A stretch of DNA of 64,000 bases, taken from positions 930,001 through 994,000 of the forward strand of contig JAALGZ010000002.1 of the NCBI GenBank assembly GCA_015227615.1, read 5' to 3'. The translations under genes were made by a program, and so were the position numbers. Under the pieces are notes generated by a model that worked only from the letters and a program-made list of their open reading frames with translations, ran no database searches and was not told where the DNA came from. Positions 35,691 through 46,432 of this stretch are shown here, piece after piece. Source of the stretch: Labyrinthula sp. Ha. Its lineage: Eukaryota; Sar; Bigyra; Labyrinthulida; Labyrinthulaceae. Positions within the stretch are counted from its first letter, which is position 1; every line of letters starts with the position of its first letter.

Positions 35691-36778
35691 GGTTTACAAT
35701 TCCAGATACAATTATTGTCTTTGTTTGATTCGTTTATATAATTCTATATAGTCACGCTGTATCAAAACTATTGAGATCTCGATACAAAAACGAGATAAAT
35801 ATTTTATATAAACTTCTTTTGATATTACTGAGAGAAGAAAGATTTTCTTTAGTTGTCTCAATATATCTCGATTGATCGAATTATGTAACCTACCAGCCGT
35901 ATTTAACAGGTTACTATTTAAATAGAGTAACGTCAAATTAATTAATAGAGCTAATCTAACTCTGGGTAAGCATCACTATAGTTACAGTAGTAACGTAAGC
36001 TAACGATATGATAATATTCGTAATATTATTCTTCAGAAAAAAACTTGTGATTTTAGTTGCTATCGTTAATTTATCATTAATCAACTTATTAGATATAGCT
36101 AATCCTCAATGGATTATACTTTGGGAGATTCTAAATTTTCACACACTAAACTAGAATTGTTGGACCTAACATAGTATTGAAAATGCAGCAAAAGTAAAAC
36201 CATGTAACAGGCAAATAAGAAATATAGCTGAAAATAAAAGAAGGTAAAAGCAGTCATTCCTGAAGACCTCGCCAATTATTATCAAAACCACTTTCTAACC
36301 TGAAGTATGTAGCAAAAAACAGCTACATTACTTTTATTTTGCTAAGCCAAAACATAAATATTTCATAATTCACAAAATCTCCTCTGTCTTAGTGTACTCG
36401 TGTCTTTGTTTACTTTATCAGGGGCAAATCTAAGAAATACGCATTGTTTTATAGAATTTCTAATTTTATGACATAGCTTTGTATAGTTAAAAGTAACAAA
36501 GATTTAAAATTCCATCTGTTTCTATTTTAGGCTACTGCAAGCTGGTGCTAGAGAGTCTTAGAGTCAAACTGGGTTGTGCTTGCCAAATTAGAAGTTAAGG
36601 TTTGATTATATCAGTTCCGAGTTTGGAAATGAGTTAAATTTAGCCAAATAACCATTACTGAGATTAAAAGAGAACTTCTTGGAGTTTCTTCGAGTAAAAC
36701 TTGGAGTATTCCTAGATCACCCGTACCTCCAAAAGGCAATTATTATTCGTAGTGTCTCGACACTTCGTATAAACTCTT

Positions 36779-37867
36779 CAGGAATATTTGACATTTAAGA
36801 GTATCGTTTTTCAAAGTTACTGAGATCTTGAAAATAGGATATATTGTTAGGAAGTTTATACAGAATACCCCAATTCTTAAACAAACTTGCTTATAGACCT
36901 AAGTTTGCCCGTTCTTTCGACTGGTGAGGTCTGTTTGGGCTCTAGACGAGTATTTCTCGAGGTATTTCACGGATTGAAGTGGATAAAAATAGCATTTTAG
37001 CCCAGTATCGACTTTTCTGTAAAAAAAGACTGAAAAAAACTCTTAGAAATAAAATTAGAGGTTGCAGGTATTCTTTTTTAATTGTTGGGACTACCTAGTA
37101 GTAAAATTTATATGATTATATCAAAACTGAGAGATTTGGTATTTTAAGATGTGCAGATTTTCAACATTTAACTTTTCTGAGTGAAGTTTAGCTCAGTTAC
37201 AATTAAATAGAGAAGAAACATCCTGAGAAAGAATTTGTGAGGTTAGGTATACCGAATACTTAGGATATTAGAAGAATCAGAAAATCTATAGAGGTGTTCT
37301 TCGTGATGTTACGTTTGAATGTATGCTTTTTAGAGGTCTGTAAACTTAGTGAAAAGAACCCTTAAAATTAGCCTTCTTTAGGGTTTAAAGTACTCATCCT
37401 CATCAAATAACGGGACAAAATACATGGTTAGAAAGGTTTTTTAATGTGAATCACATTGTGGATGATAATCCTGTATTTGAGTAAGATTTCGCGACAAAAA
37501 ACTAAGAAATACTATATGCGTTATATTCAGTAATCGTAGTTTTGTTATACTTTATATTGTTTCAATACTCCAAATTTTTATGTGAGTAAGTGCTAGGTTC
37601 CATTTGCAATATGTTTTTGAGGTTCATAAAAGACCTGAAAAGGTATTATTGTTTAAATAGCCATTATACTGTGTCTCTGAAATTTTTTTTGATAAAACTT
37701 TCACGACCCCGTAATAACAAAAACGATGAAACACTGTTTTTTGCTACTAGGTGTAACTTGAGTATAGAAACTAACCTTGGCAGTTACAGAGGTGGTGTAA
37801 CCTTTTTCTTCATTGTTTTCTGGTCGATATAAAATGAAAGAACAATATTCTTGGTGGTATTTGGTGT
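36779..37867 (+). repeat. Dispersed repeat, copy A
   Basis: Aligns in direct orientation with 46433-47418. The right part (37183-37867) differs from its partner at only about three positions in 685 bases by eye. The left part (36779-37030) differs at roughly 20-25 positions in 250, mostly transitions. The piece between has about 100 bases that copy B lacks. Weaker similarity extends further left to about 36620. Similarity stops abruptly after TTGGTGT at 37867. It encodes no credible protein. Confidence 0.9.
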
Positions 37868-38338
37868 AATATCTAAAATTAACTATTTCACATTCTATCC
37901 CATCTTATGCAGCTATGTGAATATTTAAAAAGGCTCTGTAAATATGTATCTAACTTTCAATGAAACAAATTTGAAGTTGACTTAGAGGTACTTCATTCTC
38001 TACGGTCATCATCCGTTTTACTGTTGCTAAAGCACTACCGTTTCTTGTTTTTAGCGAATTTGAAATTAAATAAATATTAAAGAATTATAGTTTATAAAAA
38101 AAGCTTTCTGGCGATATAAAATAAATTTCTTAACTCCTAGTCCTTGCTTACGTATGCTCCATTTCTTGTGTTGCCCTTGTACGAGGCTTCTCCAAACCTA
38201 ACGAAATTATTATGGAATTTTATTAAGAAGTGTGGGAACGATTAAGTTATCAAAACTCATCAATAATCAAACGAATCAGTAAACCAATCAATCTTGGTCA
38301 TATGTTCTAATTTATAAGTGATTATTAGTTGATTATCA

Positions 38339-38440
38339 ATAATCAATCAAAATGATCTGAAGACTATCTGAATCAATCAACAAGGAAATTTGGGGAAATC
38401 TCTTCTTGATGAATTATCAATAAATCAAATCTTATCCCTA
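38339..38440 (-). repeat. Possible DNA-transposon terminus (TAGGGAT end), left of a pair
   Basis: Read on the minus strand, TAGGGAT starts at 38440 and the motif CATTTTGATTGATTAT lies about 86 bases inside. The same arrangement occurs on the plus strand at 40768-40870, with almost the same spacing (87). TAGGG is a common hAT start and is shared with element 2. No matching second end or target duplication was found for this copy. Confidence 0.35.
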
Positions 38441-39265
38441 ACCAGAAATGTCGCGTTAGTGGGTCCCTAAGTACAATAATCGTTAGAATACTAATTTTAA
38501 GAGGCCTGTTAATATTAATTCCATGTAAATCAAAATGAGGCTTTTTGGTTAACGCTAACGTTCCAACGATATCGATGTCTAGTTGACTTGGTTCAGCAAC
38601 TTGGTTTTTTCAATGATTACTTTTACACAAATAAATTTTGGGCAGGTACTTTATATCCTACAAGTACAAAAGAAACATAATTCAAATGGACAAAAAAAAT
38701 ATGAATTCAATCAAACAACATTATGAAGAACATCTCTTCTCTCCATCCTCCACGGATAGAACAATTATCAGGAGCCCACAAATGTTACGTAATATTCAAT
38801 TATAGGAGACTCAATGGTGTCAACATACACAAAGAGTTTTTAGCAAGGAAATCGAACATAACGAAGGAAATTCTTTTTATCTACTTTCATTGTCTCTCCC
38901 AATAACTTCTAAAAGTTTTTTGGAAAAGCTCAAGAAATCCCGTACAGGCAGAAGCCCTTTTATTTACTTGCTACAGGATCATGGCTAAGGGCCTAGACAA
39001 AAATATTTTCACGTTCTTGTTAATTTTCATATGTCTTTTCTTCGCAACTGCTTTATACTTTGCAACAAGTTAGTTTCAATTTTACTGTATCAAGCAAATC
39101 TAGGTTTCTACCATGGGTAGACCGAATATTTGTTTTAGTTTTTCTAGAATTAAATGGTTCTTATCTTGGCTCTGATTACTAACGAGAACTACCAAATTTT
39201 AAGTTCTATTAAACAACTTCGACATTGTTTAGATTATCAACTAATGATAAAAATTAAGTATACCC

Positions 39266-39329
39266 ATATGGCCCCAAACATTTAAGTGCACTGTTGAATC
39301 CTATGAAAACCTTCATAGGATGGCCATAT
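39266..39329. repeat. Nested inverted repeat (cruciform-capable)
   Basis: Outer arms ATATGGCC (39266-39273) and GGCCATAT (39322-39329) enclose a perfect 9-bp hairpin, TCCTATGAA (39299-39307) and TTCATAGGA (39312-39320), with a four-base AACC loop. There is no nearby gene for which it could be a terminator. It might be a miniature element or a site bound by a dimeric protein. Confidence 0.55.
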
Positions 39330-40767
39330 AGACCAAACATAACCCTGAAGTAGAACGAGGTCGCGCCATAAAAACAATGTTATGAAGGTTTTTTTACGAC
39401 GTGAAAATGAATTAAGACTTTATTCTACTTGCTTTAGGACCTAGTGATCCAAGTTAGAATTGGCCATGCTCAATTTTTAATAATCAATTATAACAGTTTT
39501 TCAACTGTTACTGAGCATTATTACGAAATATATTGGTAATAATACATCTGTTAAATTAAATAGAAACAAGATCTGACATCTACCAATTAATGAAGAATCT
39601 AGAATGGAAAGTTTTAATATAGCGAGAGAGCTGTCATGGCTACTCTCCCAAACCCTTGTAATTTAGTATGCCCATTTCTACACTCATATCATAAAGTTTA
39701 AGTTTAGTGTACGCCCTTCCATTAGTGACATCCAAGCAATATTTTTTAAGAGACCTACGGAAATATCTCTAGCTAGTTGTTTGATTACAGAGTTGTCTTG
39801 CTTTAGCTTAAACCAATTGCCCAAAAACTAAGATATTGGGACACATACTAACTGACAAAATGCCCTTAGTTGAATCAGATGTCTCTTGTCTTTAAACCTG
39901 AGATGTTCTTATATCTTGCATACCCAGGACAAGGAGAGTGTACTCAACATGTTTTTCATTCAACTTATGCATCCAAAAATTCATTATATAGAATCAATGG
40001 TTCAGAAATCAGTCATATATAACGTAATATAGGGAAAGAAAAATCCGAGAGCACTTTTGGAATACCGTAGGGTAACATAAAGTTGCAAACTTACACTTTG
40101 TTTTTTTTTATATTATAAAGCTATCTTGAGTTATTGATTTGGAAAGATATCCAGTTAATAGATAATTGTTCTTAAAACTTAATGATCAGCAAATTATCAC
40201 AGAAACTCGTTAATTTAATTGCAGTTGATCGGAAAAAACTTAGTTGCTCAAGTGGGGGCACGTCGTGTCAATTTCACTCAACTTGTGCTATTCTATTACA
40301 GTTAAACAGTTTTAAGTCACTTTGATTTTAAGTTTTTCAGTTCTCTTTGAATTTGATATACGTTTGTTAACTTGTGCACTCTAGGACTTATCGTCTTGCT
40401 TTTGGGTGGTGCTATCGAGTCAATGGCAATTTCCCAAGACTTGAAGATCATAAGCAAAAGTCTTCATGACTTGTGTCATCTCAACTACAGTAAGTTCGCT
40501 AAGATCTAAGAAGCTTCCAATTTCATCATAAAACTATTCTCTAGATTATTTTGAAACAAGGTAAGTACTATATGAAGCTCCTGTGAAGAGTTGTTTCTAT
40601 GAAGTGACTTTACTATTTCCCGGCAAAAAAATTCCATGTATCGGTGCAATATTCCAATAACCGTAGCTTCATCAACATTTTTTCATGGCTCTAATAAGCA
40701 AATCCTATGATTTTTGAATCATTTTGTTAAATCACTAGTGCAGAAGAATTACTTTATTAGTAGGAGC

Positions 40768-40870
40768 TAGGGATGAATTTGGAATCATTGTTAGTTTATT
40801 CATGACATCATTTATCGCATTGTTACTATTACTGAACATTAATAAGCACAAAAACATTTTGATTGATTAT
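40768..40870 (+). repeat. Possible DNA-transposon terminus (TAGGGAT end), right of a pair
   Basis: TAGGGATGAA starts at 40768 and CATTTTGATTGATTAT lies at 40855-40870, mirroring 38339-38440. The two ends face outward, away from the 2.3 kb between them, so they look like ends of two copies rather than of one element. Confidence 0.35.
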
Positions 40871-41344
40871 TAAAAACTTAATTGATACTTTGAATAATAT
40901 CAGAAATATTTGTTGATAATCAAAATCCAAATATTGTTGAAAATCAGATTCAAAATAAGACTCATTAGGTTTCTAATATTTATTGTAATTATGAATATCT
41001 GTATTAGCTGATAAAAATTTTATTGTAATTTTTTTTTCTCAGCAATGAACTTCAGAATTCAATTGCACTCTGGAATCAATTCCGTAAGCCTCGAGCTTGC
41101 GATTATTACTCTAATGTCCTAGTACTCCTCAAGGGTCTTTTTTGAAAACCGCTACTGGGAATTTACAATGAGTGGAAAATATGAATTGATATAGATGTAA
41201 TTGTGTAATCAATGAGTACCTGAAGTCATTATTCAGCTGCTTTCTTATTTGACATTAACCCTTGTATTTAATATCTGGAACTTCGTCTATAGAAGAAGGC
41301 ATCACTTCTACAGTCCAGTGTGACATTACTGTGAACCAGAGAGA

Positions 41345-42322
41345 ATGATTAAATCGAGACAAAACGAATCTTTCTTACCAAAGCACAAATCAATACCGGC
41401 AAATGACCACATATCAATAGCAAAGGCAATTATTTCATGCGCATTTTATATGATTATTGGACCTACTCTTATTCTCAACAACAACCATATCTTACGCAGC
41501 TTAGACTTCAAGTTCCCAATGTTTATCTCCCTTCTTGGTCTCATTTTCACTTCTTTTACTGCCCGAACTCTTGTTTATACTAAAGTTTCATCCCTTAACC
41601 CACAGAACTCACAAAATATTACTCCTAACTTTTATCTGACAAATTTTCTGCCTGTAGGAGTTTCTCTAGCTCTAACTCTTACCTTTGGCAATGCAGTTTA
41701 TCTTTACCTAGGAGTGGCTCTGATTCAAATGTTGAAAGCGTTTACACCGGTTATAGTTATGCTTGGTTTATTTTTCTCTGGATTAGAAAAACCTAGAAAA
41801 GAAGTTGTTTTATCTGTAGTAGGTATTGTAATAGGAACAGTATTAAACTGTGCAGGTTCAAAAGAGTTCAATTTTACTGGAATAATTTGCATGTTTCTAG
41901 CAGAGTTTTTTGAGGCACTAAGATTAGTATTGACTCAATTTTTATTAAAAAATAAAAAATTTAGTGTAATTGAAGGTCAGTTTTATTTAGCTCCTGTTTC
42001 TGGGTTTTGTTTGTTTATTCTATGGCTATTTTCAGAATCACAGGAAATGATGAAAGCAGAAAACTTGGGTATTATTATGGAAAATAAATATTATTTTGTT
42101 CTAAGTGGTTGTTTGGGTATTTTGGTCAACTTAAGTAGTTTCTTTGTTGTTCAAACAACTTCCTCTGTTACTTTAAAAATCCTTGGAACTGTAAGAAATG
42201 CAGGATTAGTTCTACTTCAAGTTATGGTTGGCAAAGAAACTATAACTTTTGAACAATTTATTGCATATGGAATAACTATTGTTGCTTTTGGCTTTTATAA
42301 CTATTATAAACTAAAGAATTAA
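41345..42322 (+). CDS. Drug/metabolite-superfamily transporter, TPT/SLC35 (nucleotide-sugar or sugar-phosphate) type
   Basis: A 325-residue polytopic membrane protein of the triose-phosphate-translocator branch of the DMT superfamily, with about ten predicted helices. Diagnostic segments: FGNAVYLYLGVALIQMLKAF (about 115-133, with the conserved Lys131), the helix VVGIVIGTVLNCAGSKEFNF, EALRLVLTQFLL (190-201, conserved Arg193), and SSVTLKILGTVRNAGLVLLQ near the C-terminus. Relatives carry nucleotide sugars, triose phosphates or similar anions in antiport across Golgi, ER or plastid membranes. There is no plastid-type transit extension, only about 25 hydrophilic residues, so an endomembrane location is more likely. 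The substrate cannot be read from the sequence. Its stop lies 18 bases from the stop of convergent AIP1. A possible link: GFAT in this window makes precursors of UDP-GlcNAc, which such carriers move. Confidence 0.88.
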   Translation: MIKSRQNESFLPKHKSIPANDHISIAKAIISCAFYMIIGPTLILNNNHILRSLDFKFPMFISLLGLIFTSFTARTLVYTKVSSLNPQNSQNITPNFYLTNFLPVGVSLALTLTFGNAVYLYLGVALIQMLKAFTPVIVMLGLFFSGLEKPRKEVVLSVVGIVIGTVLNCAGSKEFNFTGIICMFLAEFFEALRLVLTQFLLKNKKFSVIEGQFYLAPVSGFCLFILWLFSESQEMMKAENLGIIMENKYYFVLSGCLGILVNLSSFFVVQTTSSVTLKILGTVRNAGLVLLQVMVGKETITFEQFIAYGITIVAFGFYNYYKLKN

Positions 42323-42340
42323 GTTTTATGAGTTCGATAA

Positions 42341-44320
42341 TTACGATAATCTCCACTTCATAATGTCTCCAACATCTTGTCCAACAGTGATGAACTCTGT
42401 TTTGCTAACCCATCTTACTCGGTTAATAAACCTTACTCCATGAGGCCTATCCATTGTTTGAGGCAAGGCCTCTTCATGTTTTGTTACATCCCACAATAAC
42501 ACTTTAGTGTTAGCTTCACTACTCAATAACATTGTATCTCCTTCGCCTCCAAAATCTAAATCTAAAATCTTTCCTGCGTGTTGTTCCAATCTTTCAACTC
42601 CATCACCTGATCTAATTATTAAAGAGTTCCCACTGACTTCATATAATTTAATGCATTTCTTACACCCAATAGCCAAATATTTTCCTGCTTTATTGAAAGA
42701 CATGCAATTTGGAAACCCATACATTTCTTCCAACTGAGTTGCATCACTTGCACGTTCAGTAAACTTCTTACCTGCAACGTCAGCGTCAAAAAACTTCAAG
42801 CTCCTGTCTGTGAACCCAACTGCAAGAATATTCATACTAGGGCTCATTGCTGCACAGGAGATATCTTTCTGACCTAAACCATGTTCTGCTTTTTCAAATG
42901 TAGCAACAGGTTTACCACCGTCTATTATCAATACAGAATTTACAGTAGCAACCGCAAAAGCCCCGTTTTTAATCTTCCTCGTATAGACTGGTTTAGATCC
43001 CAAAGGAGTTGCTCCAGGAACTAATTTCAAAGCACCATCTTCAATTACTGAGTGCTGCAATGTATCAGCATTTGATGTGGTAAATAAATCTGCACCAAAT
43101 TTAGCAACTCCAGATCCAGTCTTTGTCTCCCCTATACCTTCTGCTCTTAGAACCTTCACATCACCAGAGTCAACTCCACTGTAGAGTAACATTTCCCCTT
43201 TCTTATTAATAACACCTAAAGAGTTATCAGTCTCATCAAAACAAACATCCGCAATAGGAGCAGTTGTTCCTGAAACACATCGAGTTGGAGTACTTTGTCT
43301 GGTGTCAAAATAAAAGAGATCACCACCAAGGGACATAGATACAGGATATTGCCCAGCAAAAGTACATGCAACTTGGAAGTCATTAATATGTGAGGATGCT
43401 TGATGATTTCCTGCTCCTTTCATGTTATAGGCATTAGATTCTGCACCAGTTTCTGCATCATAAATCTTTACAATCTTGTCAGTACCTACTCTCATAAACT
43501 GACTTCCTTCGTTCCATGCAACAGCATATATTCTTCCACCTTTAAGTCCACCTGCAATTTTTTTCTTAAGACCAAAGTTGTAATCCTCTGAATCACCTTC
43601 GGGAATCTTAAAATCATTCAAAAGAATATCTTTTCCACCGGCTGATAAAATACAACTATCTTGAGGATGAAACCTTGCCATAGTTACTGGACCTGAATGC
43701 TTAATGGTCTTACTCAAAATCTTAAAACCCTTTTTTCCTTTAATATATGGTTTCAACTCTGATTTATCTGTTCCCATGAAAATAACTGATTTGTTCAAGG
43801 GCAGTGTATTTGAAACTGTACAAGTCCAAATTCTGTTTCCAGAGCCAAGATTTGTATCTGTACCCACCGGGTTACCTCCTAAGTTAAAAATGTTTCCACC
43901 CTTTCCTTTTTTAGTAGATGCACTACCACCTACAACTATATGCTTATCGTCAGAGGTAAAACAAATGTCGTGAATCTGTCCTCCTATCCCCATAATATTA
44001 TACTCCTTTGTATTGTCCAAGGCTGAATCAGTAGACAATAAATTCGTATTGAGTTTCAGTTGATAAACCATCCCTGTTTTATCGGCTCCAGCTAAGAATT
44101 GAGGATCATTATGTGCAAAAGCTGCGGTGGAGAAAAGGCTTCGAGTTGTTGAGTACGAAATTGCAAGTGATGGTGTATCAAAGCTACGCAGCACTACTGA
44201 CTTTCCACTAGGATAAACGAGATAAGATCCTGTTGCATTAGAAGCAAGGGCAAATCTTTCACCACGAGTAGGTGTGGGGTTTGGTACCCAAGTGTTTAAG
44301 AGAGAAGGAGGAAAACTCAT
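42341..44320 (-). CDS. AIP1: Actin-interacting protein 1 (Aip1/WDR1), WD-repeat protein
   Basis: A 659-residue WD40 protein of the Aip1 family, the cofactor that speeds cofilin-driven disassembly of actin filaments in the cytoplasm. Family features: PTPTRGERFALASNATGSYL and YPSGKSVVLRSFD at the N-terminus, then HNDPQFLAGADKTGMV, GQIHDICFTSDDKHIVVGG, KHSGPVTMARFHPQDSC, GGRIYAVAWNEGSQFMRVGT, AMSPSMNILAVGFTDRSLKF and CMSFNKAGKYLAIGCKKCIK. These are spaced as in the two seven-bladed propellers of Aip1. Canonical WD dipeptides are few (one LLWDV near the end), as in other Aip1 proteins. The length is somewhat above the usual 600-615, with inserts such as a Gly/Lys-rich loop near residue 136. The ATG at 44320 begins the conserved N-terminus. 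The left target duplication of hAT element 2 starts only 100 bases upstream of it. Confidence 0.9.
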   Translation of the reverse strand: MSFPPSLLNTWVPNPTPTRGERFALASNATGSYLVYPSGKSVVLRSFDTPSLAISYSTTRSLFSTAAFAHNDPQFLAGADKTGMVYQLKLNTNLLSTDSALDNTKEYNIMGIGGQIHDICFTSDDKHIVVGGSASTKKGKGGNIFNLGGNPVGTDTNLGSGNRIWTCTVSNTLPLNKSVIFMGTDKSELKPYIKGKKGFKILSKTIKHSGPVTMARFHPQDSCILSAGGKDILLNDFKIPEGDSEDYNFGLKKKIAGGLKGGRIYAVAWNEGSQFMRVGTDKIVKIYDAETGAESNAYNMKGAGNHQASSHINDFQVACTFAGQYPVSMSLGGDLFYFDTRQSTPTRCVSGTTAPIADVCFDETDNSLGVINKKGEMLLYSGVDSGDVKVLRAEGIGETKTGSGVAKFGADLFTTSNADTLQHSVIEDGALKLVPGATPLGSKPVYTRKIKNGAFAVATVNSVLIIDGGKPVATFEKAEHGLGQKDISCAAMSPSMNILAVGFTDRSLKFFDADVAGKKFTERASDATQLEEMYGFPNCMSFNKAGKYLAIGCKKCIKLYEVSGNSLIIRSGDGVERLEQHAGKILDLDFGGEGDTMLLSSEANTKVLLWDVTKHEEALPQTMDRPHGVRFINRVRWVSKTEFITVGQDVGDIMKWRLS

Positions 44321-44419
44321 TGTTTACCGAATCTTTTTGTTTTCACAAATTATACAACTGCCTAAAACAGGCATTTCAATTAAATATACATTTTGGGCAA
44401 TTGTACAACATTTGTCCAT

Positions 44420-44427
44420 GTTGCAGA
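44420..44427. repeat. Left 8-bp target-site duplication of hAT element 2
   Basis: GTTGCAGA, identical to 48595-48602, directly abuts the left inverted repeat. Confidence 0.85.
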
Positions 44428-45076
44428 TAGGGTTTCTTATCGTAACAGAATACACGATAGTTAACGGAAAATTTTCGATAATTTTGCTTACGGTTATTAA
44501 CGGTAAGCAAAATTGAAGCCTTATGCTTTAACGGAAGAAAGCTGCAGTTAGCGGAAACCAAGATAAGCACGATAAGTAACGGCACGTATTGGTATATTTT
44601 GGGAAATTCAAGAAACACCAAAATTTCTTTTCCTGGTCAAAGTCAAAACTAAACAAGTCCGGAAGAAACTCCTTGTGTGAACAAAAAAGGTGGTGCAAAG
44701 AAAGGTAAAAGTAGGTTTTGAACATGAAAAAGAACAATGTGCTCGTAGAAGCTTCAAAATTAGCTGTTTTCTACTTGTTAGAGATTTTGCTTAGGTCAAC
44801 TGTCTGGGAGACGTGTTTGATTGAGAAAGGAAATGCTAAACTTAAGTCAAAGTAGAAGAAATCGGCCAAATGAACTAAAATTATGCTACAGTAATGTTTT
44901 TTAGGCATAATTTTAGGTTTTCTGTGTTAAATTTTCAAAAAGAGGTCAAATTATTATTAGTTTTAGATAGCAAACAAGTAAAAATTGTGAAAAAATATTT
45001 TCCAATAGTTAAAAAAGGGAGGAAACCTGTGCTAATAGGTTAAAGAACCCAAAAGAAACTAAATTTAAATGTCCTT

Positions 45077-45665
45077 CTACAACTTCATCCATTCTCTTAC
45101 GTTCATCCTCATCATGAAAGTTTCATTCCTCAAGTTTTCTTTCCTTCTATATTTAAATCTACCGTGAGAGAAGATTCTTTCAGAGCCAATGCTACTTGTT
45201 TCAGTAGCCAAAAACTTCCTAGCTACATTTACAAGCATTGGTTCCTCATTTCTCCACCATGCAAAAAGGTCAGATTTTCCAGGAATCACGCGAAGATCCA
45301 AGTAACACAACAACTTTCCACAGCTTGGCTCAAAATTGGTAGCTAGTCTTGATCTATCTCCATCTTCAAGCAGCAAGCTAAAATCCAATTTGCTCTTCTG
45401 CAAGACTTGAGTCCCTCGAGCATCACCACCTAAACTCTTGACCTTATCCATCTCTAGCACCATTTCTTCAACAACATCCTTGAACTCATCACTTTCTCAA
45501 GGAGCAAAAAGCTTACACCTCTTATCTAAAAGTGATGCTATTTTGAAAATACATGCCTGTTCCACTACAGCCGTGTACTTGGGAAGGTAAGAAGTGAAGA
45601 CCGTAGAGCTAGTGCGAAGAAGAATTTTAGAAAAGTAGACTCTATTAAAGAGGTCGTAGCTTCCC
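45077..45665 (-). pseudogene. hAT transposase C-terminal relic
   Basis: From 45463 to 45077 the frame is open and ends with the hAT dimerisation domain: DLFAWWRNEEPMLVNVARKF, LATETSSIGSERIFSHG, KYRRKENLRNETF and NVREW. Upstream, the same frame continues through one TGA (just after KLFAP) into ACIFKIASLLDKRCKLF, equivalent to the family LDPRxK motif, and YFSKILLRTSSTVF, petering out near 45665. The catalytic core and zinc finger are missing, so element 2 cannot encode its own transposase. Confidence 0.82.
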
Positions 45666-46432
45666 ACATTCGATTAATGGTATGGCGAAATCAATTATTT
45701 TGGTAGATCATTTCTTAGCTTCTTGTTTGCTTAAGTTGAAGGTAATGTAATATGGAGTTTATTGGAACACATGAGAAATATCAAGATACCAAAAAGTAGG
45801 AGATTTTTAAGTAAAATAATCTCAGAGTCAGAATAGATAAATACCACCGGTTTATAACATATCTTTCTCTTTTTAAAATTATATTAAGTACGTTTTAGCA
45901 AAAGAATAGGAAGGTGTTTAACTTTGCAAAACAAAAAAAACATTTTTTTGTCATAAATACGTCAGAAAAATGGTCAGACTACGAATTCTTTCCAAAACTA
46001 AAAACGTATATCATTTTTAATTTGTACTGTTCTCCTCCATGCTAATTTATATGTGTTTTTGAGAATTTCATCATATGTAAAAGTTAAAAACATGCATTTT
46101 TATATAGGAATATGCAATAATATGACAGAGATTTGTATAATTTAAACCAATAACAACTTGAAACTTTTAATTTTTCTTCTCTGAGTTACGTAAAGCTGAT
46201 CCTAGATAATGCTAGAGTCAAAGCTCTTGATATTTGTCCTTTCAGAAGCTCAGTCTTAGCTATTCTAAAGTTGAGTGTAGAGTAAAGTTAAATTAAGCGA
46301 AATAACTATTGCTAAGATTAGTAGGGAAGTTTTTGGAATTTCCTGCAACAAAACTCAGAGGAATCCTAAATTATCCATACCTATGGGTGGCTACCATTTC
46401 TCAGGATGTTTTATTACTTGGCATCACCCATC

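Larger units (their letters stand above)
35691..41344. other. Gene-free region with repeats
   Basis: No gene recognised in 5.6 kb. It holds one copy of a repeat (36779-37867, second copy inside hAT element 2), two outward-facing TAGGGAT termini with matching subterminal motifs (38339-38440 and 40768-40870), and a nested inverted repeat (39266-39329). An 80-codon frame inside the repeat starts with GTG and is not credible as a gene. Confidence 0.55.

Noticed and set aside
37590-37832. 80-codon frame repeated almost exactly at 47141-47383
   Set aside because: Conservation is explained by the dispersed repeat; the frame starts with GTG and has no domain.
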